Below are positions 1 through 9,557 of a stretch of 64,000 bases of DNA, one piece after another. The stretch lies in NCBI RefSeq assembly GCF_001509405.1, contig NZ_CP011502.1, positions 1,612,001 through 1,676,000 on the forward strand. Direction: 5' to 3'. Under the pieces are notes generated by a model. It searched no databases. It was given only the letters and a program-made list of their open reading frames with translations, and was not told the origin of the DNA. Each line of letters starts with the position of its first letter. Position 1 is the first letter of the stretch. The stretch is from Aeromicrobium erythreum (GTDB lineage: Bacteria; Actinomycetota; Actinomycetes; Propionibacteriales; Nocardioidaceae). The translations under genes and the position numbers were made by a program.

Positions 1-412
1 CCGCGAGCGACGCCAGCACGCGGGCCAGGTCGGGGGAGACCGCCGCGAGCGCGTCGGCCTGCCGGCGGCTGGCGGTCCGGTTGAGGTCGGCCACGACGGT
101 GGCGACGTCGGACGACGTGGTCGTCGGCGACGGGTCGACGTCCGGTGCACCGCCGAGCCCGTCGAGCTGGGTCCTCAGGACCGTCGCGAGGTCGTCGGTG
201 CGGACGCCGTCGAGACCCTCGACCGACACGGCGAGCGTGACCTGGTCGGCCGCGGCGCGCTCCAGCAGACGCGTGTCCGCGGCGTCCGGCATCGGGCGCG
301 GTCGCGCCCCGAGGGCACGCAGCACGTCGTCGTCGCGGCCCGCGACGTGCAGGGCCGCGCCGGCCGCCACGACGGCGACCCCGCCTCCCACGACGACGCG
401 ACGGCTGACCAT
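1..412 (-). CDS. Hypothetical protein with Tat-like N-terminus (partial)
   Basis: The reverse strand reads open from an ATG at 412 to the window edge, so about 137 N-terminal residues are present and the C-terminus lies outside. The protein begins MVSRRVVVGGG followed by a hydrophobic Ala/Val stretch to about residue 25, which resembles a twin-arginine or simple export signal. The rest is Ala/Asp/Leu-rich and mostly helical. It is divergent from rimP with about 100 bp between them. Exported, ferritin-like or otherwise uncharacterised proteins occur at this position in other actinobacteria, but nothing in the visible part proves a family. Confidence 0.55.
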   Translation of the reverse strand, partial: MVSRRVVVGGGVAVVAAGAALHVAGRDDDVLRALGARPRPMPDAADTRLLERAAADQVTLAVSVEGLDGVRTDDLATVLRTQLDGLGGAPDVDPSPTTTSSDVATVVADLNRTASRRQADALAAVSPDLARVLASLA

Positions 413-514
413 CCCGTCAGGCTAATGGGTGCCCGCTAGAGTGAGGGTCGCGCGGTCGCCCAGCGGCACCGCGCACCGGACGTGCCGACAACAGAACACA
501 GGAGGCTGCACGAC

Positions 515-1078
515 ATGGCGGACCCGCAGGCCGACACCGTGAGGGACGAGGTCGCCGGACCCCTCGCCGCCCTCGGACTCGACCTCGAGGCGGTCGAGCT
601 CTCCCGCTCCGGTTCCAGGCGCTTCCTGAGGATCGCGGTCGACGCCGACGGTGGCGTCCCGCTCGACCTCATCACCGACGCCACCCGCGTCGTCTCCGCC
701 GCGCTCGACGACGGCACGGCGATGGGGGAGCAGCCCTACACGCTCGAGGTGACTTCCCGCGGGCTCGACCGTCCGCTGACCGAGCCCCGGCACTGGCGGC
801 GCAACGTCGGCCGGCTCGTCGCCGTGACGCTGCACGACGGTCCCGCCGTCACCGGACGGGTCGTCGGCAGCGACGACACCGGTGTCGAGATCACCGTGAA
901 GGGTCAGCAGCGCCGGATCGCCTACGCCGACGTCGCTCGCGCCCTCGTCACCCCCGAGCTCGGCGCCCCCAAGGCGCCCACCACCGGCCGGCCCAAGCAG
1001 CAGAAGTCGTCGGCCAAGGGCCGCGGCTCCGCCCCGCGGCCCGGCCGCCCCGACCACCACCGCGAGAAGGACGCCTGA
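515..1078 (+). CDS. rimP: Ribosome maturation factor RimP
   Basis: RimP assists 30S subunit assembly. The 187-residue product has the family's N-terminal alpha/beta domain (about residues 10-85, with the [16 protein letters not shown] block written here as [12 protein letters not shown] near residue 80) and a C-terminal Sm-like domain (about 95-145), then a basic tail of about 40 residues. The ATG at 515 is chosen because AGGAGG lies at 500-505; a GTG at 482 in the same frame would add 11 residues without a ribosome binding site. It is the first gene of the nusA-infB operon, and its TGA overlaps the nusA ATG (TGATG). Confidence 0.95.
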   Translation: MADPQADTVRDEVAGPLAALGLDLEAVELSRSGSRRFLRIAVDADGGVPLDLITDATRVVSAALDDGTAMGEQPYTLEVTSRGLDRPLTEPRHWRRNVGRLVAVTLHDGPAVTGRVVGSDDTGVEITVKGQQRRIAYADVARALVTPELGAPKAPTTGRPKQQKSSAKGRGSAPRPGRPDHHREKDA

Positions 1079-2181
1079 TGGACATCGACATGAGCGCGCT
1101 GCGCGCCCTCGAGCGGGAGAAGGACATCTCCCTCGACGTCGTCGTGGAGGCCATCGAGACAGCGCTGCTGTCGGCCTACCAGAAGACGCCGTACTCCCAC
1201 CAGCACGCACGGGTCGTGCTCGACCGCCAGACGGGTCGCGTGACGGTCTGGGCTAAGGAGCGGCTCGCACCGGAGCCGGCCGCTCCCGCCGAGCCGGCCG
1301 AGACCGGGTCTGACGAGGCGGCCGACACGGCGTCCGACGAGGCGCAGTCGCCCGCCGCGCCGCCGGCCCCGCGGTTCTCGGAGGAGTTCGACGACACGCC
1401 GGAGGACTTCGGCCGCTTCGCCGCCACCGTCGCGCGGCAGCTGATCATGCAGCGCCTGCGCCAGGCGGAGGACGAGCAGAAGTTCGGCGAGTTCTCCGGC
1501 AAGGTCGGCGACATCGTCTCCGGCGTCATCCAGCAGGGCAGCCGCCCTGGCGACGTCATGATCGACCTCGGTCGCGTCGAGGCGCTGCTGCCGTCGGCCG
1601 AGCGCGTCGCCGAGGAGAAGTACGCCCACGGCGAGCGCATCAAGGCCTACGTGTACGAGGTCGAGAAGGGCATGCGTGGCCCGCGGGTCAAGGTCTCGCG
1701 CACCCACCCCAACCTCGTGCGCCTGCTGTTCGCCCTCGAGGTCCCGGAGATCGCCGACGGCTCCGTCGAGATCATGGCCGTGGCGCGGGAGGCCGGCCAC
1801 CGCACCAAGATCGCCGTGCGCGCCACGAAGCCCGGCGTCAACGCCAAGGGCGCCTGCATCGGGCCCATGGGCCAGCGCGTGCGCAACGTGATGCACGAGC
1901 TGCACGGCGAGAAGATCGACATCGTCGACCACAGCGACGACCCGCTGGAGTTCATCGGGCACGCGCTCTCGCCGTCGCGGGTCAAGAAGGTCACGATGGT
2001 CGACGAGCAGACCCGGGCCGCCCGCGTCGTCGTCCCCGACTTCCAGCTGTCGCTCGCCATCGGCAAGGAGGGCCAGAACGCCCGCCTCGCCGCCAAGCTC
2101 ACCGGCTGGCGCATCGACATCCGCTCCGACACCGAGGTGCCGCAGGACGGCGACGGCGCGCGGCCCGAGCGCAGGTCGTGA
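1078..2181 (+). CDS. nusA: Transcription termination/antitermination factor NusA
   Basis: NusA binds RNA polymerase and modulates pausing, termination and antitermination. The 367-residue protein has the N-terminal polymerase-binding domain (1-130), interrupted by an Ala/Pro/Glu-rich insert at about 65-100. An S1 domain follows at about 135-205 ([12 protein letters not shown]), then KH1 and KH2 domains at about 226-345 with GPMGQR and the [14 protein letters not shown] signature. It ends soon after KH2, as actinobacterial NusA does, and lacks the extra C-terminal repeats of enterobacterial NusA. Its start overlaps the rimP stop by 1 nt and its stop overlaps the ylxR GTG, so translation is probably coupled. 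Confidence 0.97.
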   Translation: MDIDMSALRALEREKDISLDVVVEAIETALLSAYQKTPYSHQHARVVLDRQTGRVTVWAKERLAPEPAAPAEPAETGSDEAADTASDEAQSPAAPPAPRFSEEFDDTPEDFGRFAATVARQLIMQRLRQAEDEQKFGEFSGKVGDIVSGVIQQGSRPGDVMIDLGRVEALLPSAERVAEEKYAHGERIKAYVYEVEKGMRGPRVKVSRTHPNLVRLLFALEVPEIADGSVEIMAVAREAGHRTKIAVRATKPGVNAKGACIGPMGQRVRNVMHELHGEKIDIVDHSDDPLEFIGHALSPSRVKKVTMVDEQTRAARVVVPDFQLSLAIGKEGQNARLAAKLTGWRIDIRSDTEVPQDGDGARPERRS

Positions 2182-2465
2182 CCACGGACGGGGTAGACTC
2201 GACCACGGTCACTCGCACGTGCATCGGATGCCGGTCGCGCGACGACGTGACCGCTCTGGTCCGGCTCGTCGCGATGCCGGGGGAGGCGGGTACCACCGTG
2301 ACCCCCGACCCGCGGCGGACGATGCCGGGGCGAGGGGCGCACCTGCACCCCGACCCTCGGTGCCTGGAGCTGGCACGACGTCGACGGGCGTTCGGCCGGG
2401 CCCTCCGCGTGGAGGGACCGCTCGACCTGACGCTGCTCGACGACGTGACCGGCCCGCGGGACTGA
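2178..2465 (+). CDS. ylxR: YlxR family RNA-binding protein (DUF448)
   Basis: A 95-residue basic protein with the family's hallmark near the N-terminus (TCIGCRSR, residues 13-20), then LVRLV and the [17 protein letters not shown] motif that ends the nucleic-acid-binding fold. The family is found between nusA and infB in many Gram-positive bacteria and is thought to be an RNA-binding or RNase P-related factor. The GTG start overlaps the nusA TGA (GTGA). A 154-bp gap with a small GGGGCC-ACC-GGCCCC hairpin (2489-2503) separates it from infB. Confidence 0.93.
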   Translation: MTTDGVDSTTVTRTCIGCRSRDDVTALVRLVAMPGEAGTTVTPDPRRTMPGRGAHLHPDPRCLELARRRRAFGRALRVEGPLDLTLLDDVTGPRD

Positions 2466-2619
2466 CCAGGGCGCACCAACCCATCCACGGGGCCACCGGC
2501 CCCACGACCCGAAAACGGAGCAACCGCTCATGAGCTCTCGATGAGAACGTTCCGATGAGCCTGCACGTCAACTAGGGTCCTCACCTCCTTCGGGGTGCGG
2601 GCCCCCACGAAGGAGAACA

Positions 2620-5403
2620 GTGGCTGTCAGAGTCCACGAGCTCGCACGAGAGCTCGGAGTCCAGAGCAAGGACATCCTGTCCACGTTGAAGGACATGGGT
2701 GAGTACGTGAAGTCCGCGTCGTCCACCGTCGAGGCGCCGGTCGTCCGCCGCCTCAAGGAGGAGCACGGCGACGCGCTGCTCGCCAAGGGTGCCAAGAAGG
2801 GTGTCAAGAAGGCCGCCCCCGCGCCCGCCCCCAAGGCACCGGCCGCCGAGGCACCCGCCCCGGCTGCGCCTCAGGCCCCCGCCGCACCGCAGGCGCCCAG
2901 CGCACCTTCCCCGGCGTCCGCAGCGCCGAAGCCCGGTCCCGCCGCGCCCAAGGCCACGCCGACCCCCGGTCCGCGTCCCGGCCCGCGTCGTCCGGCCGAG
3001 CCCGAGGCACCGGCTGCCGCAGCGTCCGCGCCGGCCGCCCAGCCCGGCCCCAAGCCGGCTCCGGGCCCCCGTCCGGGTCCGCGCCCCGGTGGCGCCCGCC
3101 CCGGCAACAACCCGTACTCCTCGCGCCAGGGGATGCAGCAGGAGCGCGCTCCGCGTCCGCCGGCCGCCCGTGAGGGTGGCGCTGGCGGCGCCGGTACCGC
3201 GGCTCCCGCGCCCGGCGGCCGTCCCGGCATGCCGCGTCCCAACCCCGCGATGATGCCCAAGCAGTCCGGCCTCGCCAACGCGCGTCCCGGGCCCGGCCGC
3301 GGTGGTCCCGGTGGTCGTCCCGGCGGTGCCCGTCCCGGCGGAGGCGCCGGCGGCGGACGTCCCGGCGGTGGCGGCGGCTTCGCCGGTCGTCCCGGCGGCG
3401 GCGCCCCGGGCGGCGGAGGCGGCTTCGGCGGCCCCGGTGGTCGTCCCGGCGGCAACCGTCCCGGTGGTCGTGGTGGCACGCAGGGCGCCTTCGGCCGCCC
3501 CGGCGGTCCCGCGCGTCGCGGTCGCAAGAGCAAGCGCGCGAAGCGGCAGGAGTTCGACCAGATGCAGGCGCCCGCCATCGGCGGCGTCCGCGTCCGCAAG
3601 GGCGACGGCCAGACCGTCCGTCTGGCGCGCGGTGCCTCGCTGACCGACTTCGCGGAGAAGATCGGCGTCGACGCGGCGTCGCTCGTGCAGGTGCTGTTCC
3701 ACCTGGGCGAGATGGTCACCGCCACGCAGTCCGTCAACGACGAGACCCTGCAGCTGCTCGGCGAGGAGCTGAACTACGACGTCCAGGTCGTCTCGCCCGA
3801 GGACGAGGACCGCGAGCTGCTCGAGTCGTTCTCGCTGGAGTTCGGCGAGGACACCGGTGACGACTCCGACCTGGCGGCGCGTCCGCCGGTCGTGACCGTC
3901 ATGGGTCACGTCGACCACGGAAAGACGAAGCTGCTCGACGCGCTGCGCAACAGCAACGTGGTCGCCAAGGAGGCCGGTGGCATCACGCAGACCATCGGCG
4001 CCTACCAGGTGACCACCGAGGTCGACGGCAACGAGCGCGCCATCACCTTCATCGACACCCCGGGTCACGAGGCGTTCACGGCCATGCGTGCCCGTGGTGC
4101 GCAGGCGACCGACATCGCGATCCTCGTGGTCGCGGCCGACGACGGCGTCATGCCGCAGACGGTCGAGGCGCTCAACCACGCGAAGGCGGCCGGCGTGCCG
4201 ATCGTCGTCGCGGTCAACAAGGTCGACAAGCCCGACGCCGACCCGACCAAGGCCCGTGGCCAGCTCACCGAGTACGGCCTCGTCCCCGAGGAGTACGGCG
4301 GCGACTCGATGTTCGTCGACGTCTCCGCCAAGGCGGGCACCGGCCTGGACGACCTCCTCGAGGCGGTCATCCTGACGGCCGACGCGTCGCTGGACCTGCG
4401 CGCCAACCCGGAGCAGAACGCCGAGGGCCTCGCCATCGAGGCGCACCTGGACCGCGGTCGCGGCCCGGTCGCCACGGTGCTGGTCCAGCGCGGCACGCTG
4501 CGGGTGGGCGACACGCTCGTGGCGGGCTCGGCCTTCGGCCGCGTGCGCGCCATGCTCGACGAGTACGGCGAGAACATCGTCGAGGCGTCGCCGTCGCGTC
4601 CCGCCCTGGTGCTCGGCCTGACGGCCGTGCCCGGTGCCGGCGACAACTTCATGGTCGTCGACGACGACCGGATCGCGCGCCAGATCGCCGAGAAGCGTGA
4701 GGCTCGCGAGCGCAACGCCGCGCTGGCCAAGCGCACGGGTCGCCGGACCCTCGAGGACTTCATGTCCTCGATGGAGAAGGGCGAGACCGACGAGCTGTTG
4801 CTCATCCTCAAGGGTGACGGCTCCGGCTCGGTCGAGGCGCTCGAGGACTCGCTGGCCCAGATCGACGTGGGCGAGGAGGTCAACCTGCGGGTCATCGACC
4901 GTGGCGTGGGTGCGATCACCGAGACCGACGTCAACCTGGCGGCGGCCTCCAACGCGGTCATCATCGGCTTCAACGTCCGCCCGCAGGGCAAGGCGACGGA
5001 GCTGGCCGACCGCGAGGGTGTCGAGATCAAGTACTACTCGGTCATCTACCAGGCGATCGACGAGATCGAGGCGGCCCTCAAGGGCATGCTGAAGCCGGAG
5101 TTCGAGGAGCACCAGCTCGGTACGGCGGAGATCCGCGACATCTTCCGCTCGTCGAAGATCGGCAACATCGCCGGCTGCATGGTCACGAGCGGCACGCTGC
5201 GGCGCAACGCCAAGGCGCGGCTGCTCCGCGACGGCTCGGTCGTGGCCGACAACCTCGAGCTCGCGAGCCTGCGCCGCGAGAAGGACGACGTGTCCGAGGT
5301 CCGCGAGGGCTTCGAGTGCGGTCTCGTCCTCAAGGGGTACGGCGACATCAAGATCGACGACGTCGTCGAGATGTTCGAGCTGCGCGAGAAGCCGCGTAGC
5401 TGA
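2620..5403 (+). CDS. infB: Translation initiation factor IF-2
   Basis: IF-2 is the GTPase that places initiator fMet-tRNA on the 30S subunit. The 927-residue product starts with the IF2-N module ([18 protein letters not shown]), followed by a very low-complexity Pro/Ala then Gly/Arg-rich region (about residues 60-310). A second N module and the G domain follow: G1 GHVDHGKT at about 429, DTPGHE near 478 and NKVDKP near 532. The beta-barrel and C-terminal fMet-tRNA-binding domains complete it. The GTG at 2620 has AGGAG at 2611-2615. The Gly-rich stretch is translated from highly repetitive GGTCGTCCCGGCGG-like DNA (3290-3480), a site prone to length variation. Confidence 0.97.
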   Translation: MAVRVHELARELGVQSKDILSTLKDMGEYVKSASSTVEAPVVRRLKEEHGDALLAKGAKKGVKKAAPAPAPKAPAAEAPAPAAPQAPAAPQAPSAPSPASAAPKPGPAAPKATPTPGPRPGPRRPAEPEAPAAAASAPAAQPGPKPAPGPRPGPRPGGARPGNNPYSSRQGMQQERAPRPPAAREGGAGGAGTAAPAPGGRPGMPRPNPAMMPKQSGLANARPGPGRGGPGGRPGGARPGGGAGGGRPGGGGGFAGRPGGGAPGGGGGFGGPGGRPGGNRPGGRGGTQGAFGRPGGPARRGRKSKRAKRQEFDQMQAPAIGGVRVRKGDGQTVRLARGASLTDFAEKIGVDAASLVQVLFHLGEMVTATQSVNDETLQLLGEELNYDVQVVSPEDEDRELLESFSLEFGEDTGDDSDLAARPPVVTVMGHVDHGKTKLLDALRNSNVVAKEAGGITQTIGAYQVTTEVDGNERAITFIDTPGHEAFTAMRARGAQATDIAILVVAADDGVMPQTVEALNHAKAAGVPIVVAVNKVDKPDADPTKARGQLTEYGLVPEEYGGDSMFVDVSAKAGTGLDDLLEAVILTADASLDLRANPEQNAEGLAIEAHLDRGRGPVATVLVQRGTLRVGDTLVAGSAFGRVRAMLDEYGENIVEASPSRPALVLGLTAVPGAGDNFMVVDDDRIARQIAEKREARERNAALAKRTGRRTLEDFMSSMEKGETDELLLILKGDGSGSVEALEDSLAQIDVGEEVNLRVIDRGVGAITETDVNLAAASNAVIIGFNVRPQGKATELADREGVEIKYYSVIYQAIDEIEAALKGMLKPEFEEHQLGTAEIRDIFRSSKIGNIAGCMVTSGTLRRNAKARLLRDGSVVADNLELASLRREKDDVSEVREGFECGLVLKGYGDIKIDDVVEMFELREKPRS

Positions 5404-5412
5404 GTCAGCAGT

Positions 5413-5450
5413 CCGCCGCGGGCCCGGGAGCGATCCTGGGCCCGCGGCGG
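5413..5450 (+). terminator. Strong GC hairpin between infB and rbfA
   Basis: A perfect 13-bp inverted repeat (CCGCCGCGGGCCC at 5413-5425 and its complement at 5438-5450) can extend four more pairs into the 12-nt loop. No T-tract follows, and rbfA starts 19 nt downstream, so it is more likely a partial terminator or mRNA-processing/stability element inside the operon than a full stop. Confidence 0.6.
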
Positions 5451-5469
5451 CGACCCAGCAGGAGGAACC

Positions 5470-5922
5470 ATGGCCGGACAGCGCACCCAGCAGCTCGCCG
5501 ACCGCATCAAGGTGATCATCGCCCAGATGCTCGAGCGTCGGGTCAAGGACCCGCGCCTGGGCTTCGTGACGATCACCGACGTGCGACTCACGGGCGACCA
5601 CCAGAACGCCTCGGTGTTCTACACCGTCATGGGCGACGAGCGCGCCGCCACCGACACGGCCGCGGCCCTGCGCAGCGCCACCGGCCTGCTGCGCACCGAG
5701 GTCGGCAAGCAGCTCGGCACCCGGCACACCCCGTCGCTGGAGTTCTTCCTCGACGCGGTCCCGGAGTCGGCCCGCCAGATCGAGGACCTGCTCGCCAAGG
5801 CCCGTGAGAGCGACGAGCGTGTCGCCGCGGCCGCCGAGGGCAAGACGTACGCGGGCGACCCCGACCCGTACAAGCAGCCGCGTGCTGCCGAGGATGACGA
5901 CGAGGACGACGAGCAGGCATGA
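5470..5922 (+). CDS. rbfA: 30S ribosome-binding factor A
   Basis: RbfA is a cold-shock 30S maturation factor with a KH-like fold. The 150-residue protein carries the expected elements: [34 protein letters not shown] at residues 5-38 (only the family positions matter here), VFYTVMG near 52-58, [18 protein letters not shown] near 76-93, then an acidic tail of Asp/Glu. AGGAGG precedes the ATG by 6 nt. The stop overlaps truB (ATGA), implying coupling. Confidence 0.95.
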   Translation: MAGQRTQQLADRIKVIIAQMLERRVKDPRLGFVTITDVRLTGDHQNASVFYTVMGDERAATDTAAALRSATGLLRTEVGKQLGTRHTPSLEFFLDAVPESARQIEDLLAKARESDERVAAAAEGKTYAGDPDPYKQPRAAEDDDEDDEQA

Positions 5923-6809
5923 GCGAGACCCCCGTCGGGCTCGTCGTGGTCGACAAGCCCGCCGGGTGGACGTCGCACGACGTCGTCGCCCGCACCCGTC
6001 GCCTGGCCGGCACCCGCAAGGTCGGCCACGCCGGCACCCTCGACCCGATGGCCACGGGCGTGCTGCTGCTCGGCGTCGGACGGGCCACCCGGCTGCTCGG
6101 CCACCTGCAGCTGGCCGACAAGGAGTACCTCGCGACGATGCGGCTCGGCCAGACCACCGTCACCGACGACGCCGAGGGCGACCTGCTGGAGCGGGCCGAC
6201 GCCTCCGGCGTCACGGACGACACCGTCCGCTCCGCGGTGCTCCCGCTGACCGGCGACATCGAGCAGGTGCCGACGGCCGTGTCGGCGATCAAGGTCGACG
6301 GGAAGCGTTCGTACGCCCGCGTCCGCGCGGGCGAGGACGTCCAGCTCCCCGCCCGGCCCGTCACGGTGTCGACGTTCGAGGTCACCGACGTCCGGCACCT
6401 CGAGGTCGACGGGCTCGCCGTGGTCGACGTCGACGCCCGCGTGGTGTGCAGCAGCGGGACCTACGTGCGTGCCCTGGCCCGCGACCTCGGAGCCGCCCTC
6501 GGCGTCGGCGGCCACCTGACCATGCTGCGCCGCACCCGTGTCGGGGGGTTCGACCTCGACGTCGCCCGCACGCTCGAGGAGCTCGAGCGCTCCTGGCAGC
6601 ACGTCGCGCTCGACGACGCCGCCCGCGCGGCGTTCCCGTCGCTCGACCTCGACGACGCGGCAGCCGGCGAGGTGCGCTTCGGTCGTGCGCTCCCTGGGCG
6701 CGAGCTGGGCCACGCCGACCCCGTCGCCCTCTTCGCGCCCGACGGCACCTTCCTGGCGCTCTACGAGCAGCGCGGTCCCGACGCCCGGGCCGTCGCGGTC
6801 TTCGTCTGA
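5919..6809 (+). CDS. truB: tRNA pseudouridine(55) synthase TruB
   Basis: TruB forms the universal pseudouridine at position 55 of the tRNA T-loop. The 296-residue protein has the start [15 protein letters not shown], the catalytic block [15 protein letters not shown] with the nucleophilic Asp near residue 44, then [10 protein letters not shown] and the [12 protein letters not shown] motif around residue 185. A C-terminal domain of about 70 residues follows. It begins in the rbfA stop codon and is the last gene of the rimP operon here. In many actinobacteria ribF follows directly; here a 5.1-kb block intervenes. Confidence 0.96.
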   Translation: MSETPVGLVVVDKPAGWTSHDVVARTRRLAGTRKVGHAGTLDPMATGVLLLGVGRATRLLGHLQLADKEYLATMRLGQTTVTDDAEGDLLERADASGVTDDTVRSAVLPLTGDIEQVPTAVSAIKVDGKRSYARVRAGEDVQLPARPVTVSTFEVTDVRHLEVDGLAVVDVDARVVCSSGTYVRALARDLGAALGVGGHLTMLRRTRVGGFDLDVARTLEELERSWQHVALDDAARAAFPSLDLDDAAAGEVRFGRALPGRELGHADPVALFAPDGTFLALYEQRGPDARAVAVFV

Positions 6810-6838
6810 CGCTGCCGCTCCGACGCGCGGCGGTGCCC

Positions 6839-6844
6839 TAGGGT
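6839..6844 (+). promoter_or_regulatory. -10 hexamer TAGGGT, leaderless-type
   Basis: TAGGGT ends 6 nt before the GTG of the PLD gene. No ribosome binding site is visible between, consistent with transcription starting at the start codon. No clear -35 is seen. Confidence 0.4.
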
Positions 6845-6850
6845 GACGAC

Positions 6851-8083
6851 GTGGCCCGACTCTCGACCCAGCGCCTGATCATGCGCCCCCTGCAGACGTG
6901 GTTCCTCTCCGTGGTCGGGATCGTCGCCGGGCTGATGATCACCACCAAGATCCGCAAGATCCTGCGCGGCGCGAACGACTCCACGTTCCCCACCGTCCCG
7001 CCCACCACGGTGCCGGTCGGGGAGGAGAACACGGCCACCACCTACACGTACGGCGAGGACCTGTACGACGACATGCTGGCGGCGATCCGGGGAGCCCGTA
7101 CCCGCGTGCTGTTCGAGACCTTCATCCTCAAGGGCGACGAGGTCGGCGAGGCGTTCAAGCGCGAGCTCGTCGCTGCCGCCGACCGCGGGGTCGACGTGCG
7201 GGTCATCTACGACGGGTTCGCGAACCTCGTCGTCCCGCGCTCGTTCCTGACGTTCCCGCCGGGCGTCCACGTGCTGCGCTTCCCGTTCCTCAAGACGGGC
7301 CTGCAGCCCTTCAACCCGCGACGTTGGGGTCGCGACCACCGCAAGATCCTCGTCGTCGACGACACGGTCGGCTTCGTGGGCGGGTACAACGTGGGCTCGC
7401 TGTACGCCACGCAGTGGCGCGACACGCACCTGCGCGTCGAGGGCTCGGCGGTCTGGGACCTCGACAACGCCTTCATCGACTTCTGGAACGACCTGCACCC
7501 GGTGCCCATCGAGCCGCTGGGGGAGGCCAGCTGGGAGCCGAGCGTCCGCGCCCACCGCAACGTGCCGCGCCAGCTCGTGTTCCCGATCCGCGGCATGTAC
7601 CTCGAGGCCATCGACCGCGCCCGGCACCACATCCACATCACGGCCGCCTACTTCATCCCCGACCACGACATCCTGCAGGCCCTCAAGGACGCCCGGTCGC
7701 GCGGCGTGGAGGTGACGATCATCGTCCCCGAGGTCAGCAACCACGTCGTCGCCGACTGGCTGTCGCGCGGCTTCTACGGCGAGCTGCTGCGCCACGGCGT
7801 GCGGATCCAGCTGTACCAGGACGCGATGGTGCACGCGAAGACCGCGACGATCGACGGCCAGTGGTCGACCGTCGGCACCGCCAACATCGACCGGCTCAGC
7901 CTGACCGGCAACTACGAGATCAACCTCGAGGTCGTCGACCCCGCCCTCGCCGAGCACCTCGAGACGGTGTTCGAGACCGACCTGGCGAACTGTCGCGAGC
8001 TGACCCTCGAGCACTGGCAGTCGCGGCCGATCGTCGCGCGCGCCTGCGAGCTGCTGCTGACGCCACTGCGTCCTCTGCTGTAG
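6851..8083 (+). CDS. Phospholipase D-like / cardiolipin synthase-type membrane protein
   Basis: A 410-residue member of the PLD superfamily, whose bacterial members make cardiolipin or other phospholipids by phosphatidyl transfer. An N-terminal hydrophobic segment (about residues 12-32) anchors it. Two HKD motifs are intact: HRKILVVDD with GGYN around 163-178 and HAKTATID with GTANIDRLS around 328-350. Between them lies the AAYFIPD region seen in cardiolipin synthases. It is shorter than the usual two-membrane-span Cls (about 480 residues) and has one anchor, so the exact substrate is uncertain. It stands alone after truB and ends just before a regulated promoter. Confidence 0.85.
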   Translation: MARLSTQRLIMRPLQTWFLSVVGIVAGLMITTKIRKILRGANDSTFPTVPPTTVPVGEENTATTYTYGEDLYDDMLAAIRGARTRVLFETFILKGDEVGEAFKRELVAAADRGVDVRVIYDGFANLVVPRSFLTFPPGVHVLRFPFLKTGLQPFNPRRWGRDHRKILVVDDTVGFVGGYNVGSLYATQWRDTHLRVEGSAVWDLDNAFIDFWNDLHPVPIEPLGEASWEPSVRAHRNVPRQLVFPIRGMYLEAIDRARHHIHITAAYFIPDHDILQALKDARSRGVEVTIIVPEVSNHVVADWLSRGFYGELLRHGVRIQLYQDAMVHAKTATIDGQWSTVGTANIDRLSLTGNYEINLEVVDPALAEHLETVFETDLANCRELTLEHWQSRPIVARACELLLTPLRPLL

Positions 8084-8091
8084 GCGCCCGG

Positions 8092-8125
8092 CGTCGATGA
8101 GAGGCCTCTCATCGACGTCTCACGG
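8092..8125 (+). promoter_or_regulatory. Operator with palindrome and 11-bp direct repeat (site 1)
   Basis: A perfect 26-bp palindrome (8092-8117) contains half-site CGATGAGA at 8095-8102 facing TCTCATCG at 8107-8114. A second same-direction copy, TCTCACGG, starts exactly 11 bp later (8118-8125). Direct repeats with an 11-bp period are how OmpR/PhoB regulators usually bind. A possible -10 (CAACCT, 8145-8150) lies 19 bp downstream and an AGGAGG at 8171. The same arrangement occurs at 11941-11971 in front of the two-component operon. Confidence 0.7.
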
Positions 8126-8180
8126 CGGGCTCACGACCCGCCAGCAACCTGGGGTCATCGCACCGACCTCAGGAGGATCC

Positions 8181-8546
8181 ATGAAGACCACCGCCCGTAC
8201 CGCCATCGCCGCCGTCGCCGGCACCCTCGCGCTCGGCACCGCCGGCTTCGCGCTCTCCAGCGCCCACGCCGACGCCGACCGTGACCCCATGCTCAAGCGC
8301 GACGACTCCACCACGTCATGGGTCGTCACCGCGGACGACAACGACGACGACGACCGCGACGACGAGCTGAGCACCAACGTCACGCGTCAGACGGCCAACA
8401 CCGCGAACACGACCCAGACCCGCAACACCGCCCCGACCCGCAACACGGCCCCGACCGCCAACACGGCCAAGACCGTCCAGTCGGCACCGACGAAGAACAC
8501 GGCCCCGACGGTGAACACCGCTCCGACGACCGGCACCGACCGCTGA
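8181..8546 (+). CDS. Small secreted Asn-Thr-Ala repeat protein
   Basis: A 121-residue exported protein of unknown function. The ATG at 8181 follows AGGAGG at 8171-8176. A classical signal peptide (MKTTARTAIAAVAGTLALG, cleavage probably after AHA near residue 31) is followed by an acidic patch rich in Asp (about residues 52-64). The C-terminal half consists of imperfect NTAPT/NTANT-type repeats (about 70-120). I do not recognise a family. The stop codon overlaps the start of the downstream kinase gene (TGATG), so the two are coupled. An operator shared with the nearby sensor-kinase operon sits 56-89 bp upstream. Confidence 0.8.
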   Translation: MKTTARTAIAAVAGTLALGTAGFALSSAHADADRDPMLKRDDSTTSWVVTADDNDDDDRDDELSTNVTRQTANTANTTQTRNTAPTRNTAPTANTAKTVQSAPTKNTAPTVNTAPTTGTDR

Positions 8547-9400
8547 TGTCCGACGACGCGTGGGGCCTGGCCGGGGGCGACGAGATCGCCCCCGGCCTCA
8601 CGGCCGTGAAGGACCTCGGCGGCGGCACCGTCTACGAGGCGTGGCTGGCCTTCGACGACCGGCTGCACGCACCGGTCGTCGTGAAGGTGCTGCGCCCCGG
8701 CCACGTCGACGACCCCGTCTCGCGGGTGGGACTCGACCGCGAGGTCGCGCTGCTCGCACGTCTGGCGCACCCCGGCCTCACGCGCGTCTTCTCCTACGAC
8801 GACGAGGGCGCCCGCCCCTACTTCGTCCTCGAGCACGTCGACGGGCCGAACCTGTCGCGGCTGGTCTCACGGCACGGTGCCGTGCCGGAGCACCAGCTGC
8901 TGCCCCTCGCGCTCGAGCTCGCGTCGGTGCTGCACTACCTGCACGGCGAGGGGGTCGTGCACCTCGACGTGAAGCCGAGCAACGTCATCATGGGTGCGCC
9001 CGCGCAGCTCGTCGACCTCTCCGTCGCGCTCGACGTCGACGAGGCCGCTGCCCTCGACCACGCAGTCGGCAGCGACGAGTACATGGCTCCCGAGCAGTGC
9101 GCGCCGGGGGAGCGCGGCACCGTCGGCCCCGCGGCCGACGTGTGGGGCCTCGGCGCGACCCTCTTCCGGGCCGCCGCCGGATTCCGCGCGTTCGACCGCG
9201 AGCCGCGCTGGTCACAGCTGCACGACGAGCCGAAGCCGCTGCCCGGCTTCGTCCACCGGGGAGCCGCCGACCTCATCAGGCGCTGCCTCGACGCCGACCC
9301 GGCGCAGCGCCCCACGCCGCGCGACGTCGCGGTCGAGCTCGAGCCGATGATCGCCGGGCTGCCGTCCGCGCGGCTGTCGGGCTTCACGCTGCGGCGGTGA
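8546..9400 (+). CDS. Serine/threonine protein kinase (soluble, Hanks type)
   Basis: A 284-residue single-domain Ser/Thr kinase without a membrane segment or PASTA repeats. Visible motifs are the glycine loop LGGGTVYEAW near residue 20, the ATP lysine in VVVKVL near 47, the catalytic loop HLDVKPSN near 139-146 (HLD instead of HRD) and the metal-binding Asp in DLS near 157 (DLS replaces DFG). MAPEQ at about 179 is followed by DVWGLGATLF. All catalytic residues seem present, so it is probably active. It starts inside the stop codon of the secreted repeat protein, which suggests a shared function or at least co-expression. Its substrate is unknown. Confidence 0.9.
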   Translation: MSDDAWGLAGGDEIAPGLTAVKDLGGGTVYEAWLAFDDRLHAPVVVKVLRPGHVDDPVSRVGLDREVALLARLAHPGLTRVFSYDDEGARPYFVLEHVDGPNLSRLVSRHGAVPEHQLLPLALELASVLHYLHGEGVVHLDVKPSNVIMGAPAQLVDLSVALDVDEAAALDHAVGSDEYMAPEQCAPGERGTVGPAADVWGLGATLFRAAAGFRAFDREPRWSQLHDEPKPLPGFVHRGAADLIRRCLDADPAQRPTPRDVAVELEPMIAGLPSARLSGFTLRR

Positions 9401-9407
9401 CCTCGCT

Positions 9408-9557
9408 TCAGTCCACCCGGTACCCGGCCGGGTCGAGGTCTGGCGTGTGGGCGGTAGGTGGCGCGCGCTTGCTGGGGCAGGGGTAGGCCACGCGCGGAAA
9501 CGAGCTCGCTTTCCGCGCGTGACCTACCTTCCGGCGCCTCAGTCCACGCGGTACCCG
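9408..9557. repeat. 131-bp segment bounded by direct repeats of the regulator 3' end
   Basis: The 19 bp at 9408-9426 match 9539-9557 at 18 of 19 positions; the second copy is the last codons of the response-regulator gene (GYRVD-stop on the minus strand). The period is 131 bp. Between the copies lies a 19-bp inverted repeat (9482-9500 and 9510-9528, one mismatch) around a 9-nt loop, plus a partial third copy of its arm near 9453. The gap holds no gene. Confidence 0.6.
9482..9528. terminator. Hairpin between convergent kinase and response-regulator genes
   Basis: Arms of 19 bp with one mismatch (GGTAGGCCACGCGCGGAAA and its near complement) flank CGAGCTCGC. It sits in the convergent gap and could act as a bidirectional terminator. 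The AAA/TTT pairs lie at the loop end of the stem, so no strong T-tract follows on either strand. Confidence 0.5.

Noticed and set aside
2581..5727. 1,048-codon minus-strand frame over infB and rbfA
   Set aside because: Antisense to infB, low-complexity, no start context or motif.
8389..8540. NTAPT-coding repeats as a DNA-level minisatellite
   Set aside because: The repeat unit varies in codon use and length, so it is a protein-level repeat; only the short Asp-coding tract elsewhere looks slippage-prone.
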